A stretch of 64,000 bases of DNA, taken from assembly GCA_039105265.1 (NCBI GenBank), contig JAPFFF010000059.1:310001-374000 (forward strand), read 5' to 3'. The notes beneath the pieces are model-generated. The model was not told where the DNA came from. It was given only the letters and a program-made list of their open reading frames with translations, and searched no databases. The stretch's first letter is position 1. Each line of letters begins with the position of its first letter. Positions 10,484-19,325 of the stretch are shown here, one piece after another. Source of the stretch: Tritrichomonas musculus (Eukaryota; Parabasalia; Tritrichomonadida; Tritrichomonadidae). Made by a program: the position numbers and the translations under genes.

Positions 10484-10553
10484 AATAAATCGTATTCAAT
10501 CAATCTGTTTTCACTTGGTTTTAAAACCAATGGTTGATTGAATACGATTTATT
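10484..10553. repeat. 20-bp perfect inverted repeat with palindromic loop
   Basis: AATAAATCGTATTCAATCAA at 10484-10503 is exactly inverted at 10534-10553. The 30-base loop itself contains the perfect palindrome TTGGTTTTAAAACCAA (10515-10530). It lies just after the kinase gene, so it may shape its 3' end or be a small element footprint. Confidence 0.7.
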
Positions 10554-10555
10554 CC

Positions 10556-11334
10556 AGATAATAAATATAAAGCCTGTCTTCAATGCTTTGGGAAACTAAC
10601 AACTCATAATAAAGTTACAAAGATTGGTTCGTATTGAAGGGGGATTACTTATTCCTAATTCTGTTACATATATTGCAAATTGTTACGGATTTTCAAAACT
10701 TATCCTTCCAGATTTCATTGGATACATATACAATGAGGGAACACTTGTCATTTCAAACAGAACAAAGTACTTAAGAAAAAGAGCTTTTTACAACTGTACT
10801 GGTTTCGATAAGTTGGTCATAAATAACCAAAAAGTGAGTTTCGATGACCAGGCTTTCGCATCAACGCGTCTATCACAGGTCAGCTTCAATGAATTAAATG
10901 AGTTTATATGCAGATCAGAAGTATTCCCTAGCAACCCAAAAATTGAAGTTCCGTCTGGCTATAAGAATAAAGAATTCTGCAAAATATAAGTTCAAAACCC
11001 AGAAATTGTCACATCTGAGCCAGATTTTGTGACACCGACAGAACAAGAAACAGATTTTGTTACGCCAACAGAACAAGAAACAGATTTTGTTACACCGACA
11101 GAACAAGAAACAGATTTTGTGACACCAACGAATCAGAGGACAGATTCAGATCCAAATAAAAACTCTAAATCAATAAAGCTCTCAAAATGGGCAATTATAG
11201 CAATCTCTTTAAGTTGCGTTTTTGCATTTGCCATTATTGTATTCGTTATAGTTATCATGCTCAAAAGAAAAAATACAAATGTGCAGGTACTATCAAGTGA
11301 AATTTCAATTGATTTGCTTTCTCAAAGAGTATAA
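10556..11334 (+). pseudogene. BspA-like LRR membrane protein, broken
   Basis: The C-terminal part of a BspA-family surface protein. LRR_5-like residues (IPNSVTYIANCYGFSKL, RKRAFYNCTGFDKLVINN) run to 10989, where a TAA interrupts an otherwise continuous frame. After the stop come four copies of a ten-residue TPTEQETDFV repeat (11024-11150), a spacer, and a strong transmembrane helix (IIAISLSCVFAFAIIVFVIV, about 11195-11260). A short basic cytoplasmic tail ends at 11334. Upstream of about 10620 the similarity continues only in another frame (ACLQCFGKLTTHNKVTKIGSY, 10575-10635), so at least two lesions are present. BspA proteins with a membrane anchor are candidate adhesins in trichomonads. Confidence 0.75.
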
Positions 11335-11621
11335 GAAAGATTAGGAAAACATTAAACCTATGAAATTCATTATTAAATTTAAAAATTTTTTATATTTTGA
11401 ACCAATTGAAATGAAAACGCATGAGATAAAAAGTTTTTCATTTCACTTTTTTTTTTTTTTTTTATTCTATGGGAAAAGTTAAGGTTTAAAGATGTATTTA
11501 TTTTCTTGATATTTTAAATAATTTAAAAAGCTAGTTAGTAACTAGTAGTCACTAATCATATTGGCCAAAATTCAATATTTGCATTAAAACAATAATAAAA
11601 AAGAATTCCTAAATTAGCTAT

Positions 11622-13085
11622 TTATGAATTTTTATTGAAAGCAAGCTCTCCAATTGAAGTAACAGAAGAAGGAAGTGATACTTGCTTTAACAATAAGCAT
11701 CCTTGAAAAGCATAATTTCCAATTGAATCCAAAGATGAAGGCGTTTCGAATAAAACTTGTTCTAGTGAAGAACATTTTTCAAAAGAACCAACACCAATTG
11801 AAATTACTGTTGATGAAATTGAAATTTTCCTAAGTGATAAACATCCTTTGAAAAGATAATCGTTAAATTCAGTTATTGAAGAAGGGTTTGCAAATGATAC
11901 GCTCATTAAAGATGAGCACCCTCTGAAAGAACAAATTCCAATTGATTTCAAAGAAGATGGAATTTCTATTTCTTTAAGAGACGAGCATCCATCAAAAGTA
12001 TAATTTCCAAATGAAACTACAGAGGAAGGAATTGAGATATGCTCAAGTGATGAGCAACCACAGAAAGCAGAATTTCCGATTGAAATAACAGAAGAGGGAA
12101 TTGATATTTGTTTAAGTGATAAGCACCTCCTGAATGAACATTTTCCAATTGAAGTTATAGAAGAAGGTAGTTCTATTTCTTTAAGTGAAATGCATCTATT
12201 GAAAACAGAATCTTCAATTTCAGTAACAGAGGAAGGAATTGATATTTTCTTTAGCAATTTGCATCTATCGAAACAATGTTTTCTAATTGATTTTACAGAG
12301 GGAGGAATTGAGATATGCTCAAGTGATATACATTCACAAAAAGCAGATTCACTAATTGATGAGACAGAAGAAGGAATTATTATTTGTTTAAGTAAAGAAC
12401 ATTGACAAAAAGCGCAACTTTCAATATATTTTAAAGTTTCAGAAATTGATATTTTTGCCAATGATGAGCATCCATAGAAAGATGATTCCTTTATTGAAAT
12501 TACAGAAGATGGAATTGATATCTGTTGAAGCGATAAGCATTCTTTAAAAGTGTAATCTTCAATTTTAGTAACAGAAGAAGGAATTGATATTTGCTCCATT
12601 GAAGAGCATCCGCTAAAAGCTGATTTTCCAATTGACACAATAGAAGAAGGAAAGGAAATTTGCTTAAGTGACGAACACCCTTCAAAAGTATATTCTGAAA
12701 CTTTTGTTACACAAGGAGGAATTGTTATTTGTTCTAGTAATGTGCATTTTCTGAAGGCACCTTCACCGATAGATTCTACAGATGAAGGAAGATTTATTTG
12801 TATAAGTGAAGAACATCCATCAAAAGCATAGTTTCCGATATAAATTAATGAAGTAGAACTTTGAAATAATATTTGAGTAAGAGATGTGCATCCTGCGAAA
12901 GCGCATTCACCAAATGAATTTATTGAAGATGGAATTGTTATTTGGGTTAATTTATTGCAATTTAAAAAGCAATTTCTATCAATTCTCATTCCACGTTGAT
13001 CTAATAAAAACTGAACAATATCTCTGTTATTATTTTTAGAAGCAAAATTTAATGAATTGATATAAAAATCAAATATGAATCTCAT
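11622..13085 (-). CDS. BspA-like LRR_5 protein with ankyrin-like N terminus
   Basis: This 487-residue protein starts at the ATG at 13085. Residues 1-33 resemble the end of an ankyrin repeat (LNFASKNNNRDIVQFLLDQ). The rest is about 19 TpLRR/LRR_5 repeats of 23 residues (SSLxQISIPSSVTSIGxxAFxGC). There is no signal peptide or membrane segment, unlike the BspA proteins at 10.6 kb and 49 kb, so it is probably intracellular. It sits 239 bp downstream of a DUF3447 ORF (13325-14530) on the same strand, and the same pair recurs at 40465-43210. The leading ankyrin remnant suggests that this ORF and its upstream neighbour belonged to one DUF3447-ankyrin-LRR chain. Confidence 0.82.
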   Translation of the reverse strand: MRFIFDFYINSLNFASKNNNRDIVQFLLDQRGMRIDRNCFLNCNKLTQITIPSSINSFGECAFAGCTSLTQILFQSSTSLIYIGNYAFDGCSSLIQINLPSSVESIGEGAFRKCTLLEQITIPPCVTKVSEYTFEGCSSLKQISFPSSIVSIGKSAFSGCSSMEQISIPSSVTKIEDYTFKECLSLQQISIPSSVISIKESSFYGCSSLAKISISETLKYIESCAFCQCSLLKQIIIPSSVSSISESAFCECISLEHISIPPSVKSIRKHCFDRCKLLKKISIPSSVTEIEDSVFNRCISLKEIELPSSITSIGKCSFRRCLSLKQISIPSSVISIGNSAFCGCSSLEHISIPSSVVSFGNYTFDGCSSLKEIEIPSSLKSIGICSFRGCSSLMSVSFANPSSITEFNDYLFKGCLSLRKISISSTVISIGVGSFEKCSSLEQVLFETPSSLDSIGNYAFQGCLLLKQVSLPSSVTSIGELAFNKNS

Positions 13086-13324
13086 TAGAATAAAATAAAA
13101 AAAAATTATATAAAAAAAAGCTTTGAGTTTAGAAATTTCGTTTAAATGATTTCATTGAAATGCTATTAACAAGAATAATTTTAAAATTGAATTAACAAAT
13201 AATAATGAAATCCAATTAAATTGAAAATATTACAAATATTTTCAAAAGCAATTTTAAATAAAAATTTCGTTATAAAATTTGATAAACTAATGAAGTATAC
13301 AGTTGAATTAAAAATATATAATAT

Positions 13325-14530
13325 TTAAATTACTTTATAACTTATATCAATTTGATTTGTTTTTATTAAAAGTTTAACAATTTCAAAGTAGTCGTATAAG
13401 CATGCATAATAAAAAATGAATCTGAAATTTGTGGAATTTTGGATGAACATGTAATTGTGATAATGAAATCCACACGCATATTGATTATTTTCAAAATAAT
13501 TTTCATTTCTAAAATCTCCTTTCTGCATCAAATTTAGTAAAATATAATTTGCTATGTCATTATGATGGCATTTGATTGATTCTTTTAGGCATTCAAAATA
13601 GCTTTCATCTTCAGGTTTGATGTGATCTTCTTCAAGAAGATGAATGATTTCTGAATTTTTCCCATGAATTGCATAAAGCCACAATGATGGTGTTAATTCA
13701 ACTCCATTTAAACGTAAATATTGGAAAATTTGAATCGAACCAAAGAACGCAGAATATTCAATTAATGACGATCGCTTTTTCAGAAGAAATTGATTGGTCT
13801 CAAAAATTGAGTCTGGAATCTCAATTGAAAGTGGCAGATTATTTTTATTGACATACATACAAAATTCCTTAATAGAATCTTCACGAATTAATTTGCAAAT
13901 GTATGAGTCATTCTCTCCTATTTGACGGTTGCATTCAAATAAATCAAAAATGTTTTCGCCATGAATTAAAATTTGTTCTTCGATTTCTCTTCTTTTTTCT
14001 TCATCAAGAAAACTTTTGATTTCTGGAAAAAAATAATAAACGGTATTTTTATATGCTTGCTGTTTTCTGTTAAAATAAGATCTGGATTCATTTGCTAAAT
14101 TTGTATTGTTAGAGCTAAAATATCTGACAAAAAAGTGCCGCCTTTCATCTTTTTTTATAATCAATTTTGCAATAGACTCATCAACTGTTATTAAGTTATT
14201 TTGAAATAAAAGGTGAAGAATCTTTTTGTTATTTTGAAAAATATTGAAAAGTTTTAAATTTGTGAAATTTTGTTTAATATATTCTGAAAAAGATGAAAAA
14301 AAATTCTCAATTTTATCAAAAAATGTTGGATAACGATGATGATTGTTTGATATTCTATTGATCATGTGTAGAATTAATTTAAATTCATTAGAATTCGCTT
14401 GGTAATTTTCTGAATTAATAAAAGATATTAAATTTTGATAATTTTCGTCTAAATTATCTTCTTTTTCGATAAAACAGTGAAATTTTTCTGAAAGTTCTTT
14501 TTTTGGTGTGATATATTTCTGATATTCCAT
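13325..14530 (-). CDS. DUF3447 ankyrin-family protein
   Basis: This 401-residue protein starts at the ATG at 14530. The N-terminal 200 residues match the trichomonad-expanded DUF3447 pattern: NHHRYPTFFDKIENFF, IFQNNKKILHLLFQ, YFFPEIKSFL, then ENDSYICKLIREDSIKEF. Ankyrin-like helices follow (LIEYSAFFGSIQIFQYLRLNG; LWLYAIHGKNSEIIHLLEE; ESIKCHHNDIANYIL; YACLYDYFEIVKLLI), ending at IDISYKVI. The ORF stops at the position homologous to the end of the paralogue at 42056-43210 (IDINETII). Function is not known; ankyrin-type protein binding is likely. Confidence 0.82.
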   Translation of the reverse strand: MEYQKYITPKKELSEKFHCFIEKEDNLDENYQNLISFINSENYQANSNEFKLILHMINRISNNHHRYPTFFDKIENFFSSFSEYIKQNFTNLKLFNIFQNNKKILHLLFQNNLITVDESIAKLIIKKDERRHFFVRYFSSNNTNLANESRSYFNRKQQAYKNTVYYFFPEIKSFLDEEKRREIEEQILIHGENIFDLFECNRQIGENDSYICKLIREDSIKEFCMYVNKNNLPLSIEIPDSIFETNQFLLKKRSSLIEYSAFFGSIQIFQYLRLNGVELTPSLWLYAIHGKNSEIIHLLEEDHIKPEDESYFECLKESIKCHHNDIANYILLNLMQKGDFRNENYFENNQYACGFHYHNYMFIQNSTNFRFIFYYACLYDYFEIVKLLIKTNQIDISYKVI

Positions 14531-14774
14531 AAATAAGATTGGTTTTTATAAGAGTAGTGTTAAACAAAAAATATTCTCAAATAATTGAATGAATAAATGG
14601 GCATAACATTCAAAATTAAATATCTATAATTTGGGGAATTTGGGGAAATAGAGAGCAGGAATAGAATCGGTTTTAATAATAGTAGACTTTCTTAAAAATT
14701 GTTAAAGATATAATGTGAATTATAATAGTGTTAAAAAAAAAAAAAAAATAAATAGTTTTTTATTATTATTATTA

Positions 14775-15145
14775 CAGGGTGTTTCATAAATATCCGGACT
14801 TGAAACATGAGGAAAAGTTATGATTAAATTATTAATATATTTTAATTCATTGGATTGTATATTGATTATTTTATGAATATCATTTATTAACGAAAATTGT
14901 TTAATGAGTTATAATCAAAATACGTATATGTTTTTTTACATACGTTTATTTTATCATTTTTTATAATGTTGGAGCAGAGATACTGTATCAAATTTTTGCA
15001 TTTTCAAGGACACCTTGGAAATGAAATCGTCGAACAGTTAAATGAATGGTATGGTCACAAGAGCCTTTGCAGAACACAGGTTTATTTCTGGATTGCGGAG
15101 ATCATGAGATGTAAAAATATATGTCAACACAGCATCAATTATTAA
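14775..15145 (+). mobile_element. 5' fragment of a mariner transposon
   Basis: A terminal repeat-like start CAGGGTGTTTCATAAATATC at 14775 follows TA (14773-14774). From the ATG at 14966, 59 codons read MLEQRYCIKFLHFQGHLG, then EQLNEWYGHKSLCRTQVYFW. This matches the first helix-turn-helix of mariner transposases (EQRxCIKF...YGxxxLSRTQVFxWF). The reading ends at 15145 and no catalytic DD(E/D) domain follows. The element is therefore a 5' stub, truncated where the Polinton-like fragment begins. Confidence 0.75.
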
Positions 15146-15150
15146 CTCAC

Positions 15151-15324
15151 TTACTCTTCAGGATAAGTAATTCCAGATGTTGAATAAGTAAATCCAGGCA
15201 TTGGAGTATCGGGATCTATTGGGGCATCTTCATCAGCGGCAGCAGCTAATCGAGCATCAATATATGTATCTGAAAATGGAGCTGGTGGTGGTGCTGCTGA
15301 AGTATTGAATTCAGATAGGCCCAT
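15151..15324 (-). pseudogene. Polinton-like fossil, C-terminal fragment (tentative)
   Basis: A minus-strand open stretch of higher GC than the host DNA encodes an Ala/Pro/Asp-rich C terminus (GLSEFNTSAAPPPAPFSD, later DEDAPIDPDTPMPG). It abuts the inverted-repeat element at 15328. By composition and position it probably belongs with the Polinton-like gene at 15969-16994. The family is not certain. Confidence 0.35.
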
Positions 15325-15327
15325 GAC

Positions 15328-15939
15328 ATAAACTAAATTCCAAAAACTGGACCTCTCAATTTTTTTAAATATATAGAATTTTTTCAAAGCTTCTTTTAAA
15401 TTTTGAATGATATTGAAATTTTGTTTACTTTCATAATGGGATCAAGCAATTCAGCAAACCAAAATCAAATTCATTATAATTCCTTAAGCCAAGATGACAA
15501 TTATGATAAATCTGATCATTCTACTCGATACCGAAAACAAACAAATAAGATCGAAGATAATCAAAAATTAATGAAAATGAAGAAGAATATGTAGAATTTG
15601 AAGAAGAAGAAGAAGAAGAGGAAGAAGAATTTAAAGAAGAAGAAGAAGAGGATGAAGTGGAAGAAGAGGAAGAAGAGGAAGAAGAAGAGAATTGTACCGA
15701 TGATGAAATAATGAATCCATATTAATTTTATTTCTATTTTTTATTCAATTTTCTTTCACAATTCAAATATATTGAATTTTTTTATATAAAAACTATTTAA
15801 TTTTTCAATATATATTTAATTTTTGAAAGTTCCAAAAACTGGACCTCTGAAATAGAAAATAATATTATCAAATTAAAAAATAATATTTTGAATTTCCCAC
15901 AAATAAATTGAGAGGTCCAGTTTTTGGAATCCAGTTTAT
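15328..15939. mobile_element. inverted-repeat element inside the Polinton-like region
   Basis: A 26-bp core beginning ATTCCAAAAACTGGACCTCT (15337-15362) is exactly inverted at 15905-15930. Both cores are flanked outward by ATAAACT (15328-15334 and its complement at 15933-15939), so the terminal repeats span about 35 bp with two mismatches. An extra direct copy of the core lies at 15830-15850. The interior is host-like AT-rich DNA with a small acidic gene. I could not define a target duplication. Confidence 0.6.
15436..15594 (+). CDS. small polar protein with MGSSNS start
   Basis: The ATG at 15436 gives a 52-residue polar peptide starting MGSSNSANQN, a plausible N-myristoylation context. It has an initiator-like TTTCATA just upstream. 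A strongly Glu-rich open stretch follows in another frame (about 15590-15725, ending DDEIMNPY), so the gene may originally have continued into an acidic tail. It lies entirely within the inverted-repeat element. No family recognised. Confidence 0.3.
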   Translation: MGSSNSANQNQIHYNSLSQDDNYDKSDHSTRYRKQTNKIEDNQKLMKMKKNM

Positions 15940-15968
15940 TCACCTGGATTAGCCCCAACAACTCTTAC

Positions 15969-16994
15969 TCAACCTACTACTGTGTTTATTTCGCTAACGA
16001 TGAAATTAACGACTCCATCATAAGCATGAGTATTCGTGTTATCTTTAAATGCTGATATCATTGAGCGTACCATATTCATAGTAGATGCTTTACCGTTTTC
16101 ACTACGTTTCAGCTTATCGAATTCTTTCTTAGTGAGTGTGTTATGTGGATCTAATGCTGATTTAAGTGATTGATTCCATATCTTTGATAAGAGTTTACCG
16201 ATGAATTTCAACTTCTCAGGACCCGTCAATGCACGTCCGATACCACCTTCAACGATTGCAGCATCATCATCAAAAGCGGGCTGGAAGAGGTATTTCTTGA
16301 AGATCGCGTATGCCGATAAATACTTAGGTGCTGTCGATGTGTATCGCTTACTATTAACTGCATCTTTATAGAATGGGAAGTTCTGATCGTAGTAACTAGT
16401 ATCGAGGCGAACTCTACCGACATTCTCAACTAAGTCTTGTGATGTAGCATCATCATAACTGAAGTATTGAGGATTGAATTGATCGCGAAGGAAATCTCTC
16501 TTATTATATACTTTAACTTCATTTCCGTGAGCATCAACATGTGATTTACCTCGCTGATTTCTTACTTGTGCACGTGCAGCCCTTGTTGGAAGTGCTGTGT
16601 TATATACTAAATCGTCAGCCCATTCACTCTTCTTTGTAGTCCATCCGTTAACGATTAATGGATTACCACGTTTATCATAAACGATGACATCAGGGATATC
16701 ATCACCATTAACATCAGTGAGATTCGCTAATACTGCGGGACCGTTGGGATCACGCTTATTCAAGTACCATGGTGAGTTAGGTGATGATTGATTGTGTTTC
16801 TGTATCATAGCTTCAGCGTTTTTTGGAGCGATAGCACTTTTAACACGTTTAACATCACGTTTGATATCGAGAACTATATTCATCAATGAATCCATACCAG
16901 GTTTCTTCTCAGCAGTTACTTGCTTAGGAGCATATCGCAATTGAGGGTAATTTTGTTCTGTCATTTGAGTCTGAATAAAAAAACGATATCCCAT
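15969..16994 (-). pseudogene. Polinton/Maverick-like structural protein (fossil fragment)
   Basis: A minus-strand open region encodes a soluble protein of about 340 residues with the phrases LTDVNGDDIPDVIVYDKRGN, PLIVNGWTTKKSEWADDL and YLSAYAIFKKYLFQPAF. Possible starts are the ATGs at 16994 and 16964. Its GC content and codon choice are clearly higher than those of host genes. Trichomonads carry many Maverick/Polinton elements, and the repetitive FG-GAP-like phrase is, as I recall, typical of an element-encoded protein. The family call is an inference from memory. No polymerase, integrase or packaging ATPase is visible nearby, so this is an isolated piece of an element, treated as a fossil. 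Confidence 0.5.
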
Positions 16995-17465
16995 AATCAC
17001 ATTCACTAACGATTATCCCACTGACCCCTCGTTTCACCATGCTCGTCAACGTCATTCACTCACGAATCTTATACTGTATAACACCTCTCAATATCTTACC
17101 GGCCTCTCGATACCTATTAAAACACCATCAAATCTCCACAACTGATTTATCGCGTATTAATTATCACTCACGTCATCCTCACCATGAAAACACACATCAC
17201 ATCGTTCCAGAGCACTCGCGTACGTCATGTCATGGGTGTGAAATCGATACCGGAACGTCATGAGTCGCATCCGAATTTGACCTCCAGATCACGTGTGTGC
17301 AATTTCTGAAAAACGATGCAAAACCCTGAAAAAGAGCTGTTTTATGGGGTTTGAGACGAGTGAGACCCTGCACTATAAAGATTGTAGGATTCCTATGAAT
17401 TAGGGGGAGCTAGAATAGGAATCCGTATCTAGGGGTCAGACGCGCCAGACCTATACTACTCTTTT
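16995..17465. other. GC-richer flank of the Polinton-like fossil
   Basis: Non-coding DNA of distinctly higher GC than the surroundings, with an imperfect hairpin between GGATTCCTAT and ATAGGAATCC around 17388-17423. It ends abruptly near 17465, where AT-rich host-like DNA resumes. It is probably non-coding DNA from the end of the element. Confidence 0.4.
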
Positions 17466-19313
17466 TGATTGATGATAAATGGATGAACATGATATGTTAT
17501 ATGAAAAATATATAACATAAACCTTTCAATTTAAATATATGATTATATCTTGATTTTCTTTCAGTAAATATAATAGTATTTTATATATTTATAATTTGTG
17601 CATGAAATTATATATATTATAAAAGTTATAAATGAAAGTGTAAGAGAGAAAAAAGTTTCCACACCTTTTTATATATTTGTTCAGTTTTGAATACTTTTCA
17701 ATTTTTTTCTATAATAAGATTTCTCATACTTTTATTCCCTTTTTTGATTTTGATTTTTCTTCATATTTACAAAGCAGAAAGAAATTTTATTTATAACATA
17801 ATTATTTTAAAATATCTGATAAATATTATTTTATAATATCATTCGAATTATTCAATGTTTTCTGGCGTTTCCACATATGAAAGTAGATTTTAAAAAGTAA
17901 ACGACTATCAGTTAAGATCGATACACATAACTGGAAAAAGTTATGTTAAAATTTATGTTTCTTAAAAAAAAAAAAAAAAAAGTTATCATTTCGAATGAAT
18001 ATTAAATATATAATTTATATTTTGTTTAAATAAATATCTTAAAATAATTAGAAAAAATAAAATGATATATATTTTCGTATTAATTATTTTAAATAATGAT
18101 ATATTCGTATTTCTTAAAAATTTTATGTCAATAACTTTTTGAAATTTTGTTTATATTATCAAAATCACGCGTGTAACTTTTTATGATATTGTATTAATAG
18201 AAATAAAATGAATGCAACTTTTTAAATATAAAAATTCGATAGAAGATTAAATTTACTTTCCATATTATATATCAAAATCTTGTTTTATGCTTTTAAATTA
18301 TGATAAAATTAAAACTAAAATAAAAGCATTTATTTTTTTTCAATAGTTACAATACCACTTTTTGATTGATTTTATTTTTTTTTTTAAATATCCCATACTT
18401 TCAAATATAAAAAAAATTGAGAATAAATCTCAAATTTATAAAAACATTTAAAAATTAATTATAAAAAATATAAGGATGCAAATTTCAATCAAAAATAATA
18501 TTATACTTTTTTGAATAATTTATTCAGAAAAAAATTGAGAAGATTGATCAGAAAATTAAAAAAATATAATTTTCTCAAAAAGTGTGTTTTATGATATTTT
18601 TATCCTGAGATATTCTAATAGAAAATGTTTTGTTTTATTTAATACAGCTATAATATAATATTATTAATAAAAATAAATTATTTTTATTAATTAACAACAT
18701 TGAATTATTATATAAAAAAGTCATTTTTACAAATATCATTTTTTAAAATGTTTAATTAAATTAAAGGTTCAATTTTTATATGTATTTAATTATAAATATT
18801 TTTATTTATCTATAAAATTCAGAAATAAATTCAAATATTTAATGATAGGAATCGAAAGAAAAACTTTAATCTATTTTTTTTCATTTCATCTAATAATTGC
18901 ATTTTTATTTTTATTAAAATCAAATATTTTTTATTATATTTTTATATATTGAATTCTAAATATATTTATATAAATAAAATATCTTTTTAATATTTAAACA
19001 AACAAAAATTGTTATATATATTTATAGATTTTAAAATACAAACATTTATTGAATGAATACGATAGAAATTAGATTTTATTTTCACAATATAATATCTTAT
19101 TACCAATTTGTTTTTTAATAAAAAAATTATTAATATAAATATTAAAAATAATATTATATAAAGAAAAACGATAAATAAAGAATAATATATTAATTTAACA
19201 CAGAAAATTTATATTTTTTAAAAATTAAGTTAGGTGAAAAAAAATTCTAACAAATTTGGTGGATGTTTTCAATTATTCAAATTATTCAAATTTTTTATCA
19301 ATAAGATAATACT
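17466..19313. other. AT-rich intergenic, no gene
   Basis: About 1.85 kb of extremely AT-rich DNA with an A tract near 17966-17981 and stops in all frames. Nothing recognisable. Confidence 0.6.
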
Positions 19314-19325
19314 TCACTTTTATTA
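19314..19325 (+). promoter_or_regulatory. initiator-like element of the GH3 gene
   Basis: TCACTTTTATTA abuts the ATG at 19326 and closely matches the trichomonad Inr consensus TCAYTWYTCATTA. The putatively transferred gene therefore appears to carry a host promoter element. Confidence 0.6.

Noticed and set aside
13086-13324. Canonical trichomonad intron joining the DUF3447 and LRR ORFs
   Set aside because: I found no GTAYGT donor or ACTAACACACAG-type acceptor on the minus strand here, nor in the paralogous gap 41803-42055. The idea is kept only as an open question in the findings.
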